The position numbers and the translations under genes were made by a program. This document shows positions 1-6,837 of a DNA stretch of 40,112 nt, piece by piece (the stretch's first letter is position 1; the number at the start of each line of letters is the position of its first letter). The notes under the pieces are model-generated. The model ran no database searches and was not told where the DNA came from. It saw nothing but the letters and a program-made list of their open reading frames with translations. Where the stretch lies: assembly GCF_003428165.1 (NCBI RefSeq), contig NZ_QLIQ01000029.1:1-40112 (forward strand), given 5' to 3'. The DNA comes from Cysteiniphilum litorale. GTDB lineage: Bacteria; Pseudomonadota; Gammaproteobacteria; Francisellales; Francisellaceae.

Positions 1-2
1 GT

Positions 3-818
3 CTTGGATTGGGTATTTTATTAAGCACTTTCATTTTTATGCTAGTCAGTAACATTCCATCATCAAGCATGCTATATGACTATGGTTGGCGAATTGCCTT
101 TATGTTTGGCGCTGCATTATCAATTATCATTTATTTTTTGAGAAAAAACTTATATGAAACCTCTGACTTCATGGCTTTAATACAGCAACCTATGAATTTA
201 AAAGCTAAAAAACATTTTATTTCAAGCATAGCTATTGGTGTGTTGCTAGTAGCCCCCGCTGCTATACTCACCACACAGCTATTCTTATTTCTACCCAGCT
301 ATGCCAGCACTTATTTAGGAATGAGCAAAAATATTTTGTCAGATCATATTTTCTATGGCTCTTGCATCATGATATTAGGCTGCCTTTTTGGCGGCTTAGT
401 CAGCGACCGCGTCAATAAAAAGATATTATTTTGCTTTTTATTACTATTGATTTGCCTGCTTAGTTATATATTTTACAATCAACTGACCGATGGACATTTA
501 AACACTCTTTTGCTAATGCTTATTTTTGCCTTTTTTGGCATGCTCGCATCAACCTACACTGTTATAATAGCCGAAATATCTCAAGCAAACTTTAGATGTA
601 GAAGCATTGGGCTATCCTACAATCTTAGTTATTCAATATTTAGCGCACCAATTCCAGCATTATCTGTTCTCATTTTAGACTCTACAAATTTGATAATGCT
701 ACCATTTTGGCTAATTGCTTTAAGTTCAATCATTGGCATAATCGGAACTGTAGCAACACTAAGCATATGGAAAAACATAAATCAACATCAAACTTTAACA
801 TGCAATCAAACCATATAA
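3..818 (+). CDS. MFS transporter, C-terminal part (5' end outside window)
   Basis: The frame is already open at the first bases, so this is the 3' part of a longer gene; the TTG at position 9 is an internal Leu codon. About eight hydrophobic segments are visible, with a central cytoplasmic loop followed by a segment ending in GLVSDRVNKK, which matches the conserved MFS loop (G-x-x-SDR-x-x-KK). That motif and the helix spacing suggest the second half of a 12-helix major facilitator of the proline/betaine (MHS) type, related in style to the complete transporter at 30514-31740. The substrate cannot be told. The gene ends 16 bp before the aldolase-like gene on the same strand, so the two may be cotranscribed and serve the same sugar or polyol pathway; that link is inference. 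Confidence 0.8.
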   Translation, partial: LGLGILLSTFIFMLVSNIPSSSMLYDYGWRIAFMFGAALSIIIYFLRKNLYETSDFMALIQQPMNLKAKKHFISSIAIGVLLVAPAAILTTQLFLFLPSYASTYLGMSKNILSDHIFYGSCIMILGCLFGGLVSDRVNKKILFCFLLLLICLLSYIFYNQLTDGHLNTLLLMLIFAFFGMLASTYTVIIAEISQANFRCRSIGLSYNLSYSIFSAPIPALSVLILDSTNLIMLPFWLIALSSIIGIIGTVATLSIWKNINQHQTLTCNQTI

Positions 819-834
819 ATTATAAGGAAACACC

Positions 835-1524
835 ATGGAAATCTGGTTAGACAGTTCAGACTTAAACGACGCTACATATTTTGATGCCATAGGGTTAATA
901 AATGGCATCACAACCAATCCTAAGATATTAGCAAACAGTCAAGGAAGCCCCTTGACCACGCTGCAAAAACTGCTTGCCGTAAACCAACAGCCTATATGCG
1001 TTCAGGTTACTGCAATTCATACGGATGCAATTATTGCTCAAGCACGCCATTTGAGAGCCATATCTCATCGCTTTATAATAAAAATCCAAGCCAATGAGTG
1101 CGGGTTTAAGGCTATGAAAGAGCTTGTTAATGAGAATATTCCAGTGTTATCGACCGCCGTATTTACAGCAGGACAGGTACTTACATCTTGCAAGCTCAAC
1201 GTTGACTACATTGCGCCATATTTAAATCACATTAAACAATCAAATCAAGACTGGCAAAAAGAAACTCAACGCATGGCTGATATTGTTGATAGCTTCAATT
1301 GCAAAAGCAAATTAATGATGGCAAGCATAAAAAGCATTGATGACATTTACTACAGCATGGACATTGGCGCGCAAGCGGTGACTGCACCAAGCGATGTTTT
1401 AAGAGCTTTCTCCGAAGAACCAGCGCAAACATCTGACGCATTGAAAATATTCAGCGATAACTGGGCAACTGTCGAGGATGATTTGTTTGGTCACCAATTT
1501 ACAACGCATGCCTCAGGGTGTTAG
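835..1524 (+). CDS. Transaldolase / fructose-6-phosphate aldolase-like protein
   Basis: A 229-residue protein of the small class I aldolase group (FSA/TalC). The start MEIWLDSSDL matches the first strand of that barrel, ITTNPKIL (about residues 25-32) matches the phosphate-binding TTNPS/K motif, and the Lys in FIIKIQ (K83) is at the place of the Schiff-base lysine. TAVF near 107 matches the TAVYS/G strand. Family members are about 215-220 residues, so the tail is a little long: the last nine codons lie antisense to the end of hicB. A ribosome site (AAGGAA) precedes the ATG at 835. The likely reaction is reversible aldol cleavage or dihydroxyacetone transfer on a sugar phosphate in the cytosol. 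True transaldolase versus FSA activity cannot be decided from sequence alone. Confidence 0.82.
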   Translation: MEIWLDSSDLNDATYFDAIGLINGITTNPKILANSQGSPLTTLQKLLAVNQQPICVQVTAIHTDAIIAQARHLRAISHRFIIKIQANECGFKAMKELVNENIPVLSTAVFTAGQVLTSCKLNVDYIAPYLNHIKQSNQDWQKETQRMADIVDSFNCKSKLMMASIKSIDDIYYSMDIGAQAVTAPSDVLRAFSEEPAQTSDALKIFSDNWATVEDDLFGHQFTTHASGC

Positions 1525-1816
1525 AAACCCATGCGTTGATACTCATGCCAGCGTGCTTTGCAGCAACATATATCTCTCTATGCAATTCTGGAGTTAGTCT
1601 TAAATTGAATTTTCCAGAAAATGGTTTTTCAGGTTCTTCACTGCGCTCTTTGCAAAATTCTAAATAATCTTCAATCGAATTTATAAACTCTTGCTTAAGT
1701 CCATGAGCAGTGTCAGATTGAAAAGTAATTACATCTCTAGTATTAATAACCTCACCAACAAACATTTCAAGCTCTTCATCAAATTCGACGTGCCCAATAT
1801 AACCTTTATAATTCAT
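1499..1816 (-). CDS. hicB: HicB-family antitoxin (RHH type)
   Basis: A 105-residue protein. The N-terminal half (YKGYIGHVEFDEELEMFVGEV, read as two strands) is the degenerate RNase-H-like HicB fold. The C-terminal part (FNLRLTPELHREIYVAAKHA, then MSINAWVSNTLRHAL) is a ribbon-helix-helix DNA-binding domain, as in the HicB/Arc-MetJ type. It would neutralise the HicA ribonuclease and repress the operon. Its start overlaps the end of hicA by 11 bp, as expected for a translationally coupled toxin-antitoxin pair in the order hicA-hicB. Its last 26 bp overlap the 3' end of the aldolase gene on the opposite strand. Confidence 0.85.
   Translation of the reverse strand: MNYKGYIGHVEFDEELEMFVGEVINTRDVITFQSDTAHGLKQEFINSIEDYLEFCKERSEEPEKPFSGKFNLRLTPELHREIYVAAKHAGMSINAWVSNTLRHAL
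1502..1538. repeat. Inverted repeat at the convergent aldolase/hicB junction
   Basis: CAACGCATG (1502-1510) and CATGCGTTG (1530-1538) are perfect 9-bp arms, with a partial inner stem GGGT/ACC. The repeat covers the last codons of both convergent genes. It has no U-tract, so it is a poor intrinsic terminator; it could be a bidirectional stop or a junction scar. Confidence 0.5.
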
Positions 1817-2069
1817 GCTCTTTTACTCCTGCTTCAATTAACATACGCCTTACAGAAACAACAGCGCCTTTATCAGTTTCTTTTCTTGGGTGAGGTCTAT
1901 GAAAGACGGCTCTCACTCCATTTAAAGCAATACGCACTCGTGAACCACTTCCTTCAGATATTTCAGCTCCCAAGTGAATCATTAATGCTTCAATATCTTT
2001 CCAAGGTATAGAAGAATTTACTGGCTTTTCAAAAATGCTATCTAATACTTTTTTGTGCTTTGCCTTCAT
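1806..2069 (-). CDS. hicA: HicA-family mRNA interferase toxin
   Basis: An 87-residue protein when started at the ATG at 2069 (MKAKHKKVLDSIF). An in-frame upstream ATG at 2129 would overlap the integrase gene and add 20 unconserved residues, so I reject it. The dsRBD-like HicA fold is visible: IPWKDIEALMIHLGAEI, GSGSRVRIALNG, then AVFHRPHPRKE, where the His of FHRPHP is in the position of the catalytic histidine. HicA cleaves mRNA and is inhibited by HicB encoded just downstream. Length and order are typical of chromosomal hicAB modules that persist on islands. Confidence 0.87.
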   Translation of the reverse strand: MKAKHKKVLDSIFEKPVNSSIPWKDIEALMIHLGAEISEGSGSRVRIALNGVRAVFHRPHPRKETDKGAVVSVRRMLIEAGVKEHEL

Positions 2070-2079
2070 TATTAAGTAA

Positions 2080-2103
2080 TACCATACTTTAGTACCATAA
2101 AGT
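2080..2103 (-). promoter_or_regulatory. Candidate hicAB operator
   Basis: Upstream of hicA, TACCATA is repeated at 2080-2086 and 2093-2099 (13-bp period). ACTTTA/TAAAGT arms (2086-2091, 2098-2103) overlap the second copy. Repeats of this kind just before a toxin-antitoxin operon usually bind the RHH antitoxin. This is assigned by position only. Confidence 0.45.
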
Positions 2104-2115
2104 GTAATCACAAAA

Positions 2116-3333
2116 CTACAGTAAATCAATAGCCTTTTGCTTCAACTCATCCAGATAGTCCGCCCATATTTGCATCATCTTCGCTCTTTCTGGCAAGTAT
2201 TCTGCATGATTATATACCGCACGGACTTTATTGCGCTCCTCATGAGCCATTTGCTTCTCAATAATGTCATGATTAATGCCAAATGCAGTCTTGTTATTAT
2301 TTAGCAATGTGGTCGCCATATGTCTAAAGCCGTGTGTTGTCATTTTAACTTTTTTCGTGCCGTCATAGCCTAAATAGCTTTGCAGTGCTCTGCGCATTGT
2401 TTCAACATGCAAATGTGACTGTCTTTTTTCAGAATAAAAAACATAGTTAACATGCCCGTTTATTTCTTTTAGCTGTTTAAAGACTGCAATCGCTTGTTTT
2501 GACAGCGGAATCACATGCTTGCGGCGCATCTTCATTTTTTCCGCATCAATCGTCCACAGTTTCTTTTTAAAGTCGATTTGCGACCATTCGGCTTCAACAA
2601 TATTAATTGGGCGTAAGAACACAAGGGATTGAATTTTTAAGGCACTCATTGTAACGGGGTCACCGTTATAGTCGTCGATGTCACGCAGTAGCTGCCCTAT
2701 CGTATTTATATCATCAGTAAATGCAAAATTCTTTGTCGCAGGCTTCTTAACATATCCACGAAAAGCTACTGCCGGATTATTAACGCATGCTTCTTCCAAC
2801 ATTGCAAAGTTGAATACATTCTCAACGATGCCTCGCATGCGCGTAGCAGTTTCATAAACACCTTGTGATGTTATGGTATCAAGCATGTGCTTTATATCTT
2901 TAACTGTGATTTCTTCGATTCTACGATCAGATAAATAGGGCACGATATGGCGATCAATTTTACTTTTTGTGTCTTTTTCAACTTTTCGCCCTGTGTAATT
3001 GACTCGGTTTTTATCAAACCATCGCCATAAGTAGTAACCAAAGGTATCCTTGCTTTGCTCGCTTAGCTTTTCTTTTTTCTTTTCTGTTTGCGGATCAATG
3101 CCATCATCAAGTTTAAGCCTCGCAAGATCGCGCTCCTTTCTTGCCTCCTTTAATGATAGTTCTGGGTACGACCCTAAAGACATTGTTTTGCGTTTACCAG
3201 AAAATCGGTAGTCAAATCTCCATAATAAACTTCCACTAGGTTTGGCTAAAATATATAGTCCTTTTTCGTCGGCAACTTTAAATTGTTTTTCTTTTGGTTT
3301 AATCGCGTTCAGCTGTGCAATGGTTAATGCCAT
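2116..3333 (-). CDS. P4-type tyrosine recombinase (integrase), island 1
   Basis: A 405-residue protein from the ATG at 3333 (MALTIAQLNAIKPKEK), preceded by a TTAGGAA ribosome site. The open frame runs further upstream, but that part is hydrophobic and unlike the family. Residues 1-90 are the DUF4102 arm-binding domain (LYILAKPSGSLLWRFDYRF, then MSLGSYPELSLKEAR). The catalytic domain shows R241 (FLRPINI), H334-x-x-R337 (THGFRH), H364 (QMAHEE) and the nucleophile Y374 (VYNHAEYL), so the active site is complete. Such enzymes integrate islands and satellites, usually at tRNA genes. It sits between two toxin-antitoxin modules on the same strand. No matching att pair was found for it in the window, so its element is either decayed or extends beyond what I can recognise. 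Confidence 0.9.
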   Translation of the reverse strand: MALTIAQLNAIKPKEKQFKVADEKGLYILAKPSGSLLWRFDYRFSGKRKTMSLGSYPELSLKEARKERDLARLKLDDGIDPQTEKKKEKLSEQSKDTFGYYLWRWFDKNRVNYTGRKVEKDTKSKIDRHIVPYLSDRRIEEITVKDIKHMLDTITSQGVYETATRMRGIVENVFNFAMLEEACVNNPAVAFRGYVKKPATKNFAFTDDINTIGQLLRDIDDYNGDPVTMSALKIQSLVFLRPINIVEAEWSQIDFKKKLWTIDAEKMKMRRKHVIPLSKQAIAVFKQLKEINGHVNYVFYSEKRQSHLHVETMRRALQSYLGYDGTKKVKMTTHGFRHMATTLLNNNKTAFGINHDIIEKQMAHEERNKVRAVYNHAEYLPERAKMMQIWADYLDELKQKAIDLL

Positions 3334-3643
3334 TAAAATATTCCTAACCCACTCTGACGGTATCGTTTTCGATACCGTCAATAATACCGTCAAAAATGCT
3401 TCGCTGCAAGCATAAAGGAAAACTTCAATAAACAACCAAAACCCTTTTAAAACAATCGTTTCAGCGCTGTTAAACGGTTTTGGAATTTTGGCAAAAAACA
3501 TCCTTTCGCTCCCTTCCCCTCCGCCAGAATCAATTATTTCAACATCACTCAAATCTTTATAAATCAATAGATGCAGCACGTTTTAAATAGTGAATATCAT
3601 TTTAAAATACCCTTAAAGTATGCTCCCATGTCTAGTCGCCAGA
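3334..3643. other. Intergenic gap between island-1 integrase and higA
   Basis: About 310 bp. It contains the int-proximal repeats at 3355-3392. The rest is AT-rich, and the integrase frame stays open through it to 3579 without family similarity. I see no tRNA fragment or terminator here. Confidence 0.5.
3355..3392. promoter_or_regulatory. Repeats upstream of island-1 integrase (candidate arm sites/operator)
   Basis: GACGGTATCG (3356-3365) and CGATACCGTC (3370-3379) form a perfect hairpin with a TTTT loop. ATACCGTCA occurs directly at 3372-3380 and again at 3384-3392 (12-bp period). About one-turn spacing just upstream of a P4-type integrase resembles arm-type integrase sites. The hairpin could also control int expression. 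Confidence 0.5.
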
Positions 3644-3919
3644 TTATAAGTGACTAAACTTGAACCCCAGCTTAAATCCACAAGCTCTGGCATAGTTTTC
3701 TAATGTGCTGACTTTTGGGTGAGTTCCAAGCTTCTCTAGCCGACACACATTACTTCTTGTGGTGCCCATCTTCAAAGCTATTTGCTCTTGAGTAAGACCT
3801 GATTTTTTACGGAGATGTATTAACTCATTAATCAGCTCAAACTCCGCACCAAGCTTATTGTATTCATGCTTGACATTATCATTTTTAAAGGCTTGCTCTT
3901 TTAACTGTTTAAGATTCAC
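3644..3919 (-). CDS. XRE-type HTH antitoxin (HigA-like)
   Basis: A 91-residue protein with one Cro/C1-type helix-turn-helix: LTQEQIALKMGTTRSNVCRLEKLGTHPKVSTLENYARACG (about residues 41-81, given here as one block of the HTH and following helices). It begins 11 bp inside the end of the upstream toxin gene, so the two are translationally coupled in the toxin-first order of higBA. Role: neutralises the toxin at 3909-4235 and represses the shared promoter, most likely at the inverted repeat at 4251-4278. Confidence 0.85.
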   Translation of the reverse strand: MNLKQLKEQAFKNDNVKHEYNKLGAEFELINELIHLRKKSGLTQEQIALKMGTTRSNVCRLEKLGTHPKVSTLENYARACGFKLGFKFSHL

Positions 3920-4235
3920 TTTTAACCTCCTTCATTCGACTTATAGCTACCTCAAGTTCTTTCTTTGGTGTTTTCTGGGTTTTCTTTACAAAAACATGCA
4001 GAACTATTATCTTTTTGCCATCAACATAACAGAATATGCTTCTAGCAATACCTTCTAATGCTTTGGCTCTAAGCTCAAACAAACCATTGCTTAACGCCTT
4101 AGTATGAGGCTCTCCTAACTGCGCCCCATGTTCTTCCACTAAATCAAATAATCTCAACATTTTTGCCTGCAGTTTATCCGGAAGCTCTAAAACATTGCTT
4201 TCAACTCCAGGATAAAACTCTACAATCAAAGACAT
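3909..4235 (-). CDS. Gp49/HigB-like RelE-superfamily toxin
   Basis: A 108-residue protein from the ATG at 4235 (MSLIVEFYPG). The ATG nine bases earlier (4244) lies almost inside the AGAGG ribosome site and is less likely. The pattern VLELPDKLQAKMLRLFDLVEEHG, then LFELRAKALEGIARSIFCYVDGKKIIVLHVFVKKTQKTP, matches phage-derived Gp49-like HigB toxins: E-L-R strand, R-x-F-Y strand, then a basic helix after H-x-F-x-K-K. Family members cleave mRNA on the ribosome. It is the first gene of a toxin-antitoxin operon with the XRE protein. Confidence 0.87.
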   Translation of the reverse strand: MSLIVEFYPGVESNVLELPDKLQAKMLRLFDLVEEHGAQLGEPHTKALSNGLFELRAKALEGIARSIFCYVDGKKIIVLHVFVKKTQKTPKKELEVAISRMKEVKSES

Positions 4236-4250
4236 CTCGATCATCCTCTT

Positions 4251-4278
4251 TTAATGTTATCTTTTATGATAACGTTAA
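4251..4278 (-). promoter_or_regulatory. Inverted-repeat operator of the higBA-like operon
   Basis: TTAATGTTATC (4251-4261) and GATAACGTTAA (4268-4278) form 11-bp arms with one mismatch and a 6-bp spacer, just upstream of the toxin's ribosome site. Position and symmetry fit an autorepressor site for the XRE antitoxin/toxin complex. Confidence 0.6.
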
Positions 4279-4520
4279 AATGCAGAATATCAAGAGCATT
4301 GCTAATTTGAAAATTATCAGCGAGGATTAAGCAATTATCGGACGCGGTTTGTTTACTGAGCTAATGCACCACATAACCTTGTGTAGCAAATATTTAAAAT
4401 TTACACAAATCATCAGATCACACTAGGATATAATTGATCCTTTTTGTAACCTTATAAAAATAATGCAGCTGTTATTTTAATTTTTAAACTATTGGAAATT
4501 CTTACAAAAAAGGCTTTAAA
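4279..4520. other. Intergenic gap left of attL
   Basis: An AT-rich gap of about 240 bp between the higBA operator and the tRNA fragment. It holds no convincing gene, hairpin or repeat. The last bases (AAAAGGCTTT) match the sequence just outside the tRNA 3' end at the right att copy, so homology extends a little past the tRNA. Confidence 0.5.
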
Positions 4521-4571
4521 GATGGTGGTCGCTACTGGACTCGAACCAGTGACCCCTACCATGTCAAGGTA
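4521..4571. repeat. attL: 51-bp copy of the tRNA-Val 3' part
   Basis: Identical over 51 bp to 16656-16706. It contains the 3' half of tRNA-Val(GAC), from the anticodon stem to the CCA end, and lacks the 5' half. It lies 173 bp upstream of the integrase at 4745, the standard place for attL of a P4-type element. The intact tRNA is at the other end. Confidence 0.93.
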
Positions 4572-4585
4572 TCACAATTTAAATC

Positions 4586-4614
4586 TTGTATATATTATGA
4601 TTAACTACTATAAT
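4586..4614 (+). promoter_or_regulatory. Candidate promoter of the island-2 integrase
   Basis: TTGTAT (4586-4591) and TATAAT (4609-4614) with a 17-bp spacer, between attL and int. The -10 is consensus and the -35 matches in part. Confidence 0.5.
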
Positions 4615-4710
4615 CGCAAATAAACGCCTAGAATCAATATTTATTAACGTTTTCAAGTCATTCTTTTTGTAATTAAAGGTTTATAGAAAAAACTAACGGT
4701 CAATAAACCT

Positions 4711-4730
4711 TGGAGTCTATTTGGAGTTTT
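4711..4730 (+). repeat. Left arm-type repeat of island 2
   Basis: TGGAGTCTATTTGGAGTTTT is repeated exactly at 16567-16586 near the other end. It contains two TGGAGT units 11 bp apart (4711 and 4722), one helical turn, as expected for binding of the integrase N-terminal domain. It lies 14 bp upstream of the int ATG, so integrase could also repress its own gene. Confidence 0.75.
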
Positions 4731-4744
4731 AAAGGTATTAAGTT

Positions 4745-6064
4745 ATGAAAAATAAAATTACTAATTCAATTGTCAAGTCATGGATAAAATCTGCAAAACA
4801 AGATGAACAATTATGGGATACACAGCTACATGGCTTTATCCTTAGAAAAAACAAGCAAGGTGCCAGCTATAAAATCAGTTATAGAGATTCTTCAAACAAG
4901 AGAAGAACATACACGATTGGTAATTACCCAACAATAACACCCCAACAAGCTAGAGACATAGCACAATTAAAGCTTGCTGATATTGCAAAGGGTGTGGATA
5001 TTCAGCAAGAAAAGAAAATCAAGAAGAATGAAACAACTATTACTGGCATGGAATACTTAGAAACTATTTACAAACCAATACATTTAGCTAATACCAATAA
5101 AAATAAAACGGCTAATTATAATATTTTGAAAAATAGATTTGGAAATTCAATTTTAAAAATAGATATGCTTCAGGTGTCACAGCAGCATATTATTGCTTGG
5201 CAGTCTCAACAAAAAAAAATAGGAATTAAACACAGTACACTTGTAAGGGATTACGGAACATTAAAAGCAATGTTCAAACATGCCTATCAGCATGGCTATA
5301 TATATAATAACCCTATTGCTAACGTTAATCTCATCAAAGAGCACGAGACAACTGAGGAGATAAGACAAAGGCGTGAAAAAAGGACATATCTAACAATTGA
5401 GCAAATGAATAATTTCTTAAAAGCAATTGATAGCTATCAAGATCAAAAAAGAATAGCGAGAACTAATAGCCGAAAGCATGGGAAGAAATACTTACCTTGC
5501 CTTGATAATGTTCTGTTAGTAGACCATGTAAAGCCCATGTTAATAACAATGTTCTATACTGGATTTAGAAATGGAGATGTGATTAGTTTAAGATGGGAAG
5601 ATATAAACTTTACCTTTAACAATATAACTAAAGTCCTTGAAAAAACATCTAATCACAAACCGCATCCAATTACTTTCATTATGCCACCTCAGCTATCTAA
5701 GACACTTAAGCAATGGCATCAACAACATAAATATCCGTCTAATGGTCTTGTTTTCCCAAGTGACACAACTGGTAAGCAACGAGATAAAAACACCATTAAT
5801 GCAGCATTTAAAAAAATAAAGAAGTTAGCAAATTTACCAGAGCAGCTGCAGCCATATACATTAAGACATAATTTTATTAGCTGGCTTGTCATGAAAGGCA
5901 TAGACCTATTAACAATAACAAAGTTAACTGGGCATAGTGATGTAAAAATGATTATTGAACATTACGGACATCTACAACCTAAAATGATTGATAATGCGGT
6001 CAATACTTTTGCAAATATTACAAATACTTTAGCTGACAATAAAGCTGACCAATACATTGTTTAA
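4745..6064 (+). CDS. P4-type tyrosine recombinase (integrase), island 2
   Basis: A 439-residue protein. The N-terminal arm-binding domain (DUF4102-like; SYKISYRDSSNKRRTYTIGN, then YPTITPQQARDIA) occupies roughly residues 1-90. A core-binding SAM-like domain lies at about 100-200 and the catalytic domain at about 215-420. Catalytic residues visible: R275 (YTGFRNGD), R374 (YTLRHNF), H397 (LTGHSD) and nucleophile Y407 (EHYGHL). Box II has Tyr371 where many members have His (H-x-x-R). This variant occurs in related integrases and need not inactivate the enzyme. The gene lies directly inside attL and reads into the element. It should catalyse insertion into, and excision from, tRNA-Val(GAC). Confidence 0.95.
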   Translation: MKNKITNSIVKSWIKSAKQDEQLWDTQLHGFILRKNKQGASYKISYRDSSNKRRTYTIGNYPTITPQQARDIAQLKLADIAKGVDIQQEKKIKKNETTITGMEYLETIYKPIHLANTNKNKTANYNILKNRFGNSILKIDMLQVSQQHIIAWQSQQKKIGIKHSTLVRDYGTLKAMFKHAYQHGYIYNNPIANVNLIKEHETTEEIRQRREKRTYLTIEQMNNFLKAIDSYQDQKRIARTNSRKHGKKYLPCLDNVLLVDHVKPMLITMFYTGFRNGDVISLRWEDINFTFNNITKVLEKTSNHKPHPITFIMPPQLSKTLKQWHQQHKYPSNGLVFPSDTTGKQRDKNTINAAFKKIKKLANLPEQLQPYTLRHNFISWLVMKGIDLLTITKLTGHSDVKMIIEHYGHLQPKMIDNAVNTFANITNTLADNKADQYIV

Positions 6065-6618
6065 TTATGATAATATAAACATATTTCTTTTTGCATAGCT
6101 GCAGCAGTACGCGCACACGATGTAACCAATAAAGTTTATACCCGTACCAAATGGTACACCTAGCAATAGCATTGATTTTCTGTGCAATAAATAAACGAAA
6201 TCACTTGTAACCAGCATTATTTCGTTGAGTTTTACTCAGAATGCAAGGGGGGGTGGTTACTGACAAAACTGTCATAATTATGTTTTTCATTGGCTCGATT
6301 CAATTTTTACTTGCAAGTCACGTTCTAGGTGATTATGATTACATAAAATACATGCAATTATTTTAATTTAATGCCTTAAACACAATGAGAAATAGAGAAG
6401 GCAGATAAGGCTTGGCAGTCTTATCTAAGCTGCATCCAATCCATCTTAATCACAATCATAATTCAATCACAGACTACAGAGCATATTGCTTTGGGTTTAA
6501 TAGTATATTTTCTACATCTATCATTTCCCATTTAGTACGTTTCATACTCGGGTTTCCCTAATTCCTTAAGTTAATTCAAATTTTTAAATTTACTTAAATT
6601 AACATAAGGAAAAAAAAT
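6065..6618. other. Regulatory gap between int and the cargo operon
   Basis: A stretch of 554 bp without a credible gene. It holds small inverted repeats, GTACCA-AA-TGGTAC (6144-6157) and TGACA-AAAC-TGTCA (6261-6274), a run of G at about 6247-6253, and the larger inverted repeat at 6565-6610. The size and the position before the first operon gene suggest the main regulatory switch of the element. No divergent repressor gene is visible in it. Confidence 0.5.
6565..6610 (+). promoter_or_regulatory. Inverted repeat covering the first cargo gene's ribosome site
   Basis: CCTTAAGTTAATT (6565-6577) and AATTAACATAAGG (6598-6610) are 13-bp arms with one mismatch and a 20-bp AT-rich loop. The right arm includes the AAGG of the Shine-Dalgarno sequence for the ATG at 6619. 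It may be an operator at DNA level or a translation-blocking hairpin in RNA. Confidence 0.6.
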
Positions 6619-6837
6619 ATGACATTTTTAACAACGCCTGAAACGGCTGAATTTTTGAAAACAACAAATGCTGTATTACGCAACTCTCGCTCAACTGGCA
6701 AGTTATGGAGCCATGAGGCGCCAAAGTATGTGCAAATTGGCAGAAAAATATTATACAAGAAATCAACATTAGATGAATGGCTATCACAGTTTGGAGAGCT
6801 TGCAAGTACATCACAAAAAAACGGTGGTGCTGCATGA
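6619..6837 (+). CDS. AlpA/excisionase-like helix-turn-helix protein
   Basis: A 72-residue protein. The pattern LTTPETAEFLKTTNAVLRNSR, then GKLWSHEAPKYVQIGRKILYKKSTLDEWL, is the small winged MerR-like fold of excisionases and AlpA regulators: HTH, then a basic wing, then the STLDEWL helix. It is the first gene after the regulatory gap, the place AlpA takes in P4-like and PICI satellites, where it activates excision and the replication operon or acts as Xis. Its stop overlaps the next start (ATGA at 6834-6837), so it begins a coupled operon that runs to about 13072. Confidence 0.85.
   Translation: MTFLTTPETAEFLKTTNAVLRNSRSTGKLWSHEAPKYVQIGRKILYKKSTLDEWLSQFGELASTSQKNGGAA

Noticed and set aside
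1691-2011. Plus-strand ORF of 106 codons across hicA/hicB
   Set aside because: Antisense shadow of two well-matched toxin-antitoxin genes.
3333-3579. N-terminal extension of the island-1 integrase up to 3579
   Set aside because: The added 82 residues are hydrophobic, unlike the DUF4102 family, and cross the hairpin repeat; the ATG at 3333 has a ribosome site and the right family start.
4521-4571. A second tRNA gene at the left end of island 2
   Set aside because: Only the 3' part from the anticodon stem onward is present; the acceptor 5' strand and D arm are missing. It is an att copy, not a gene.
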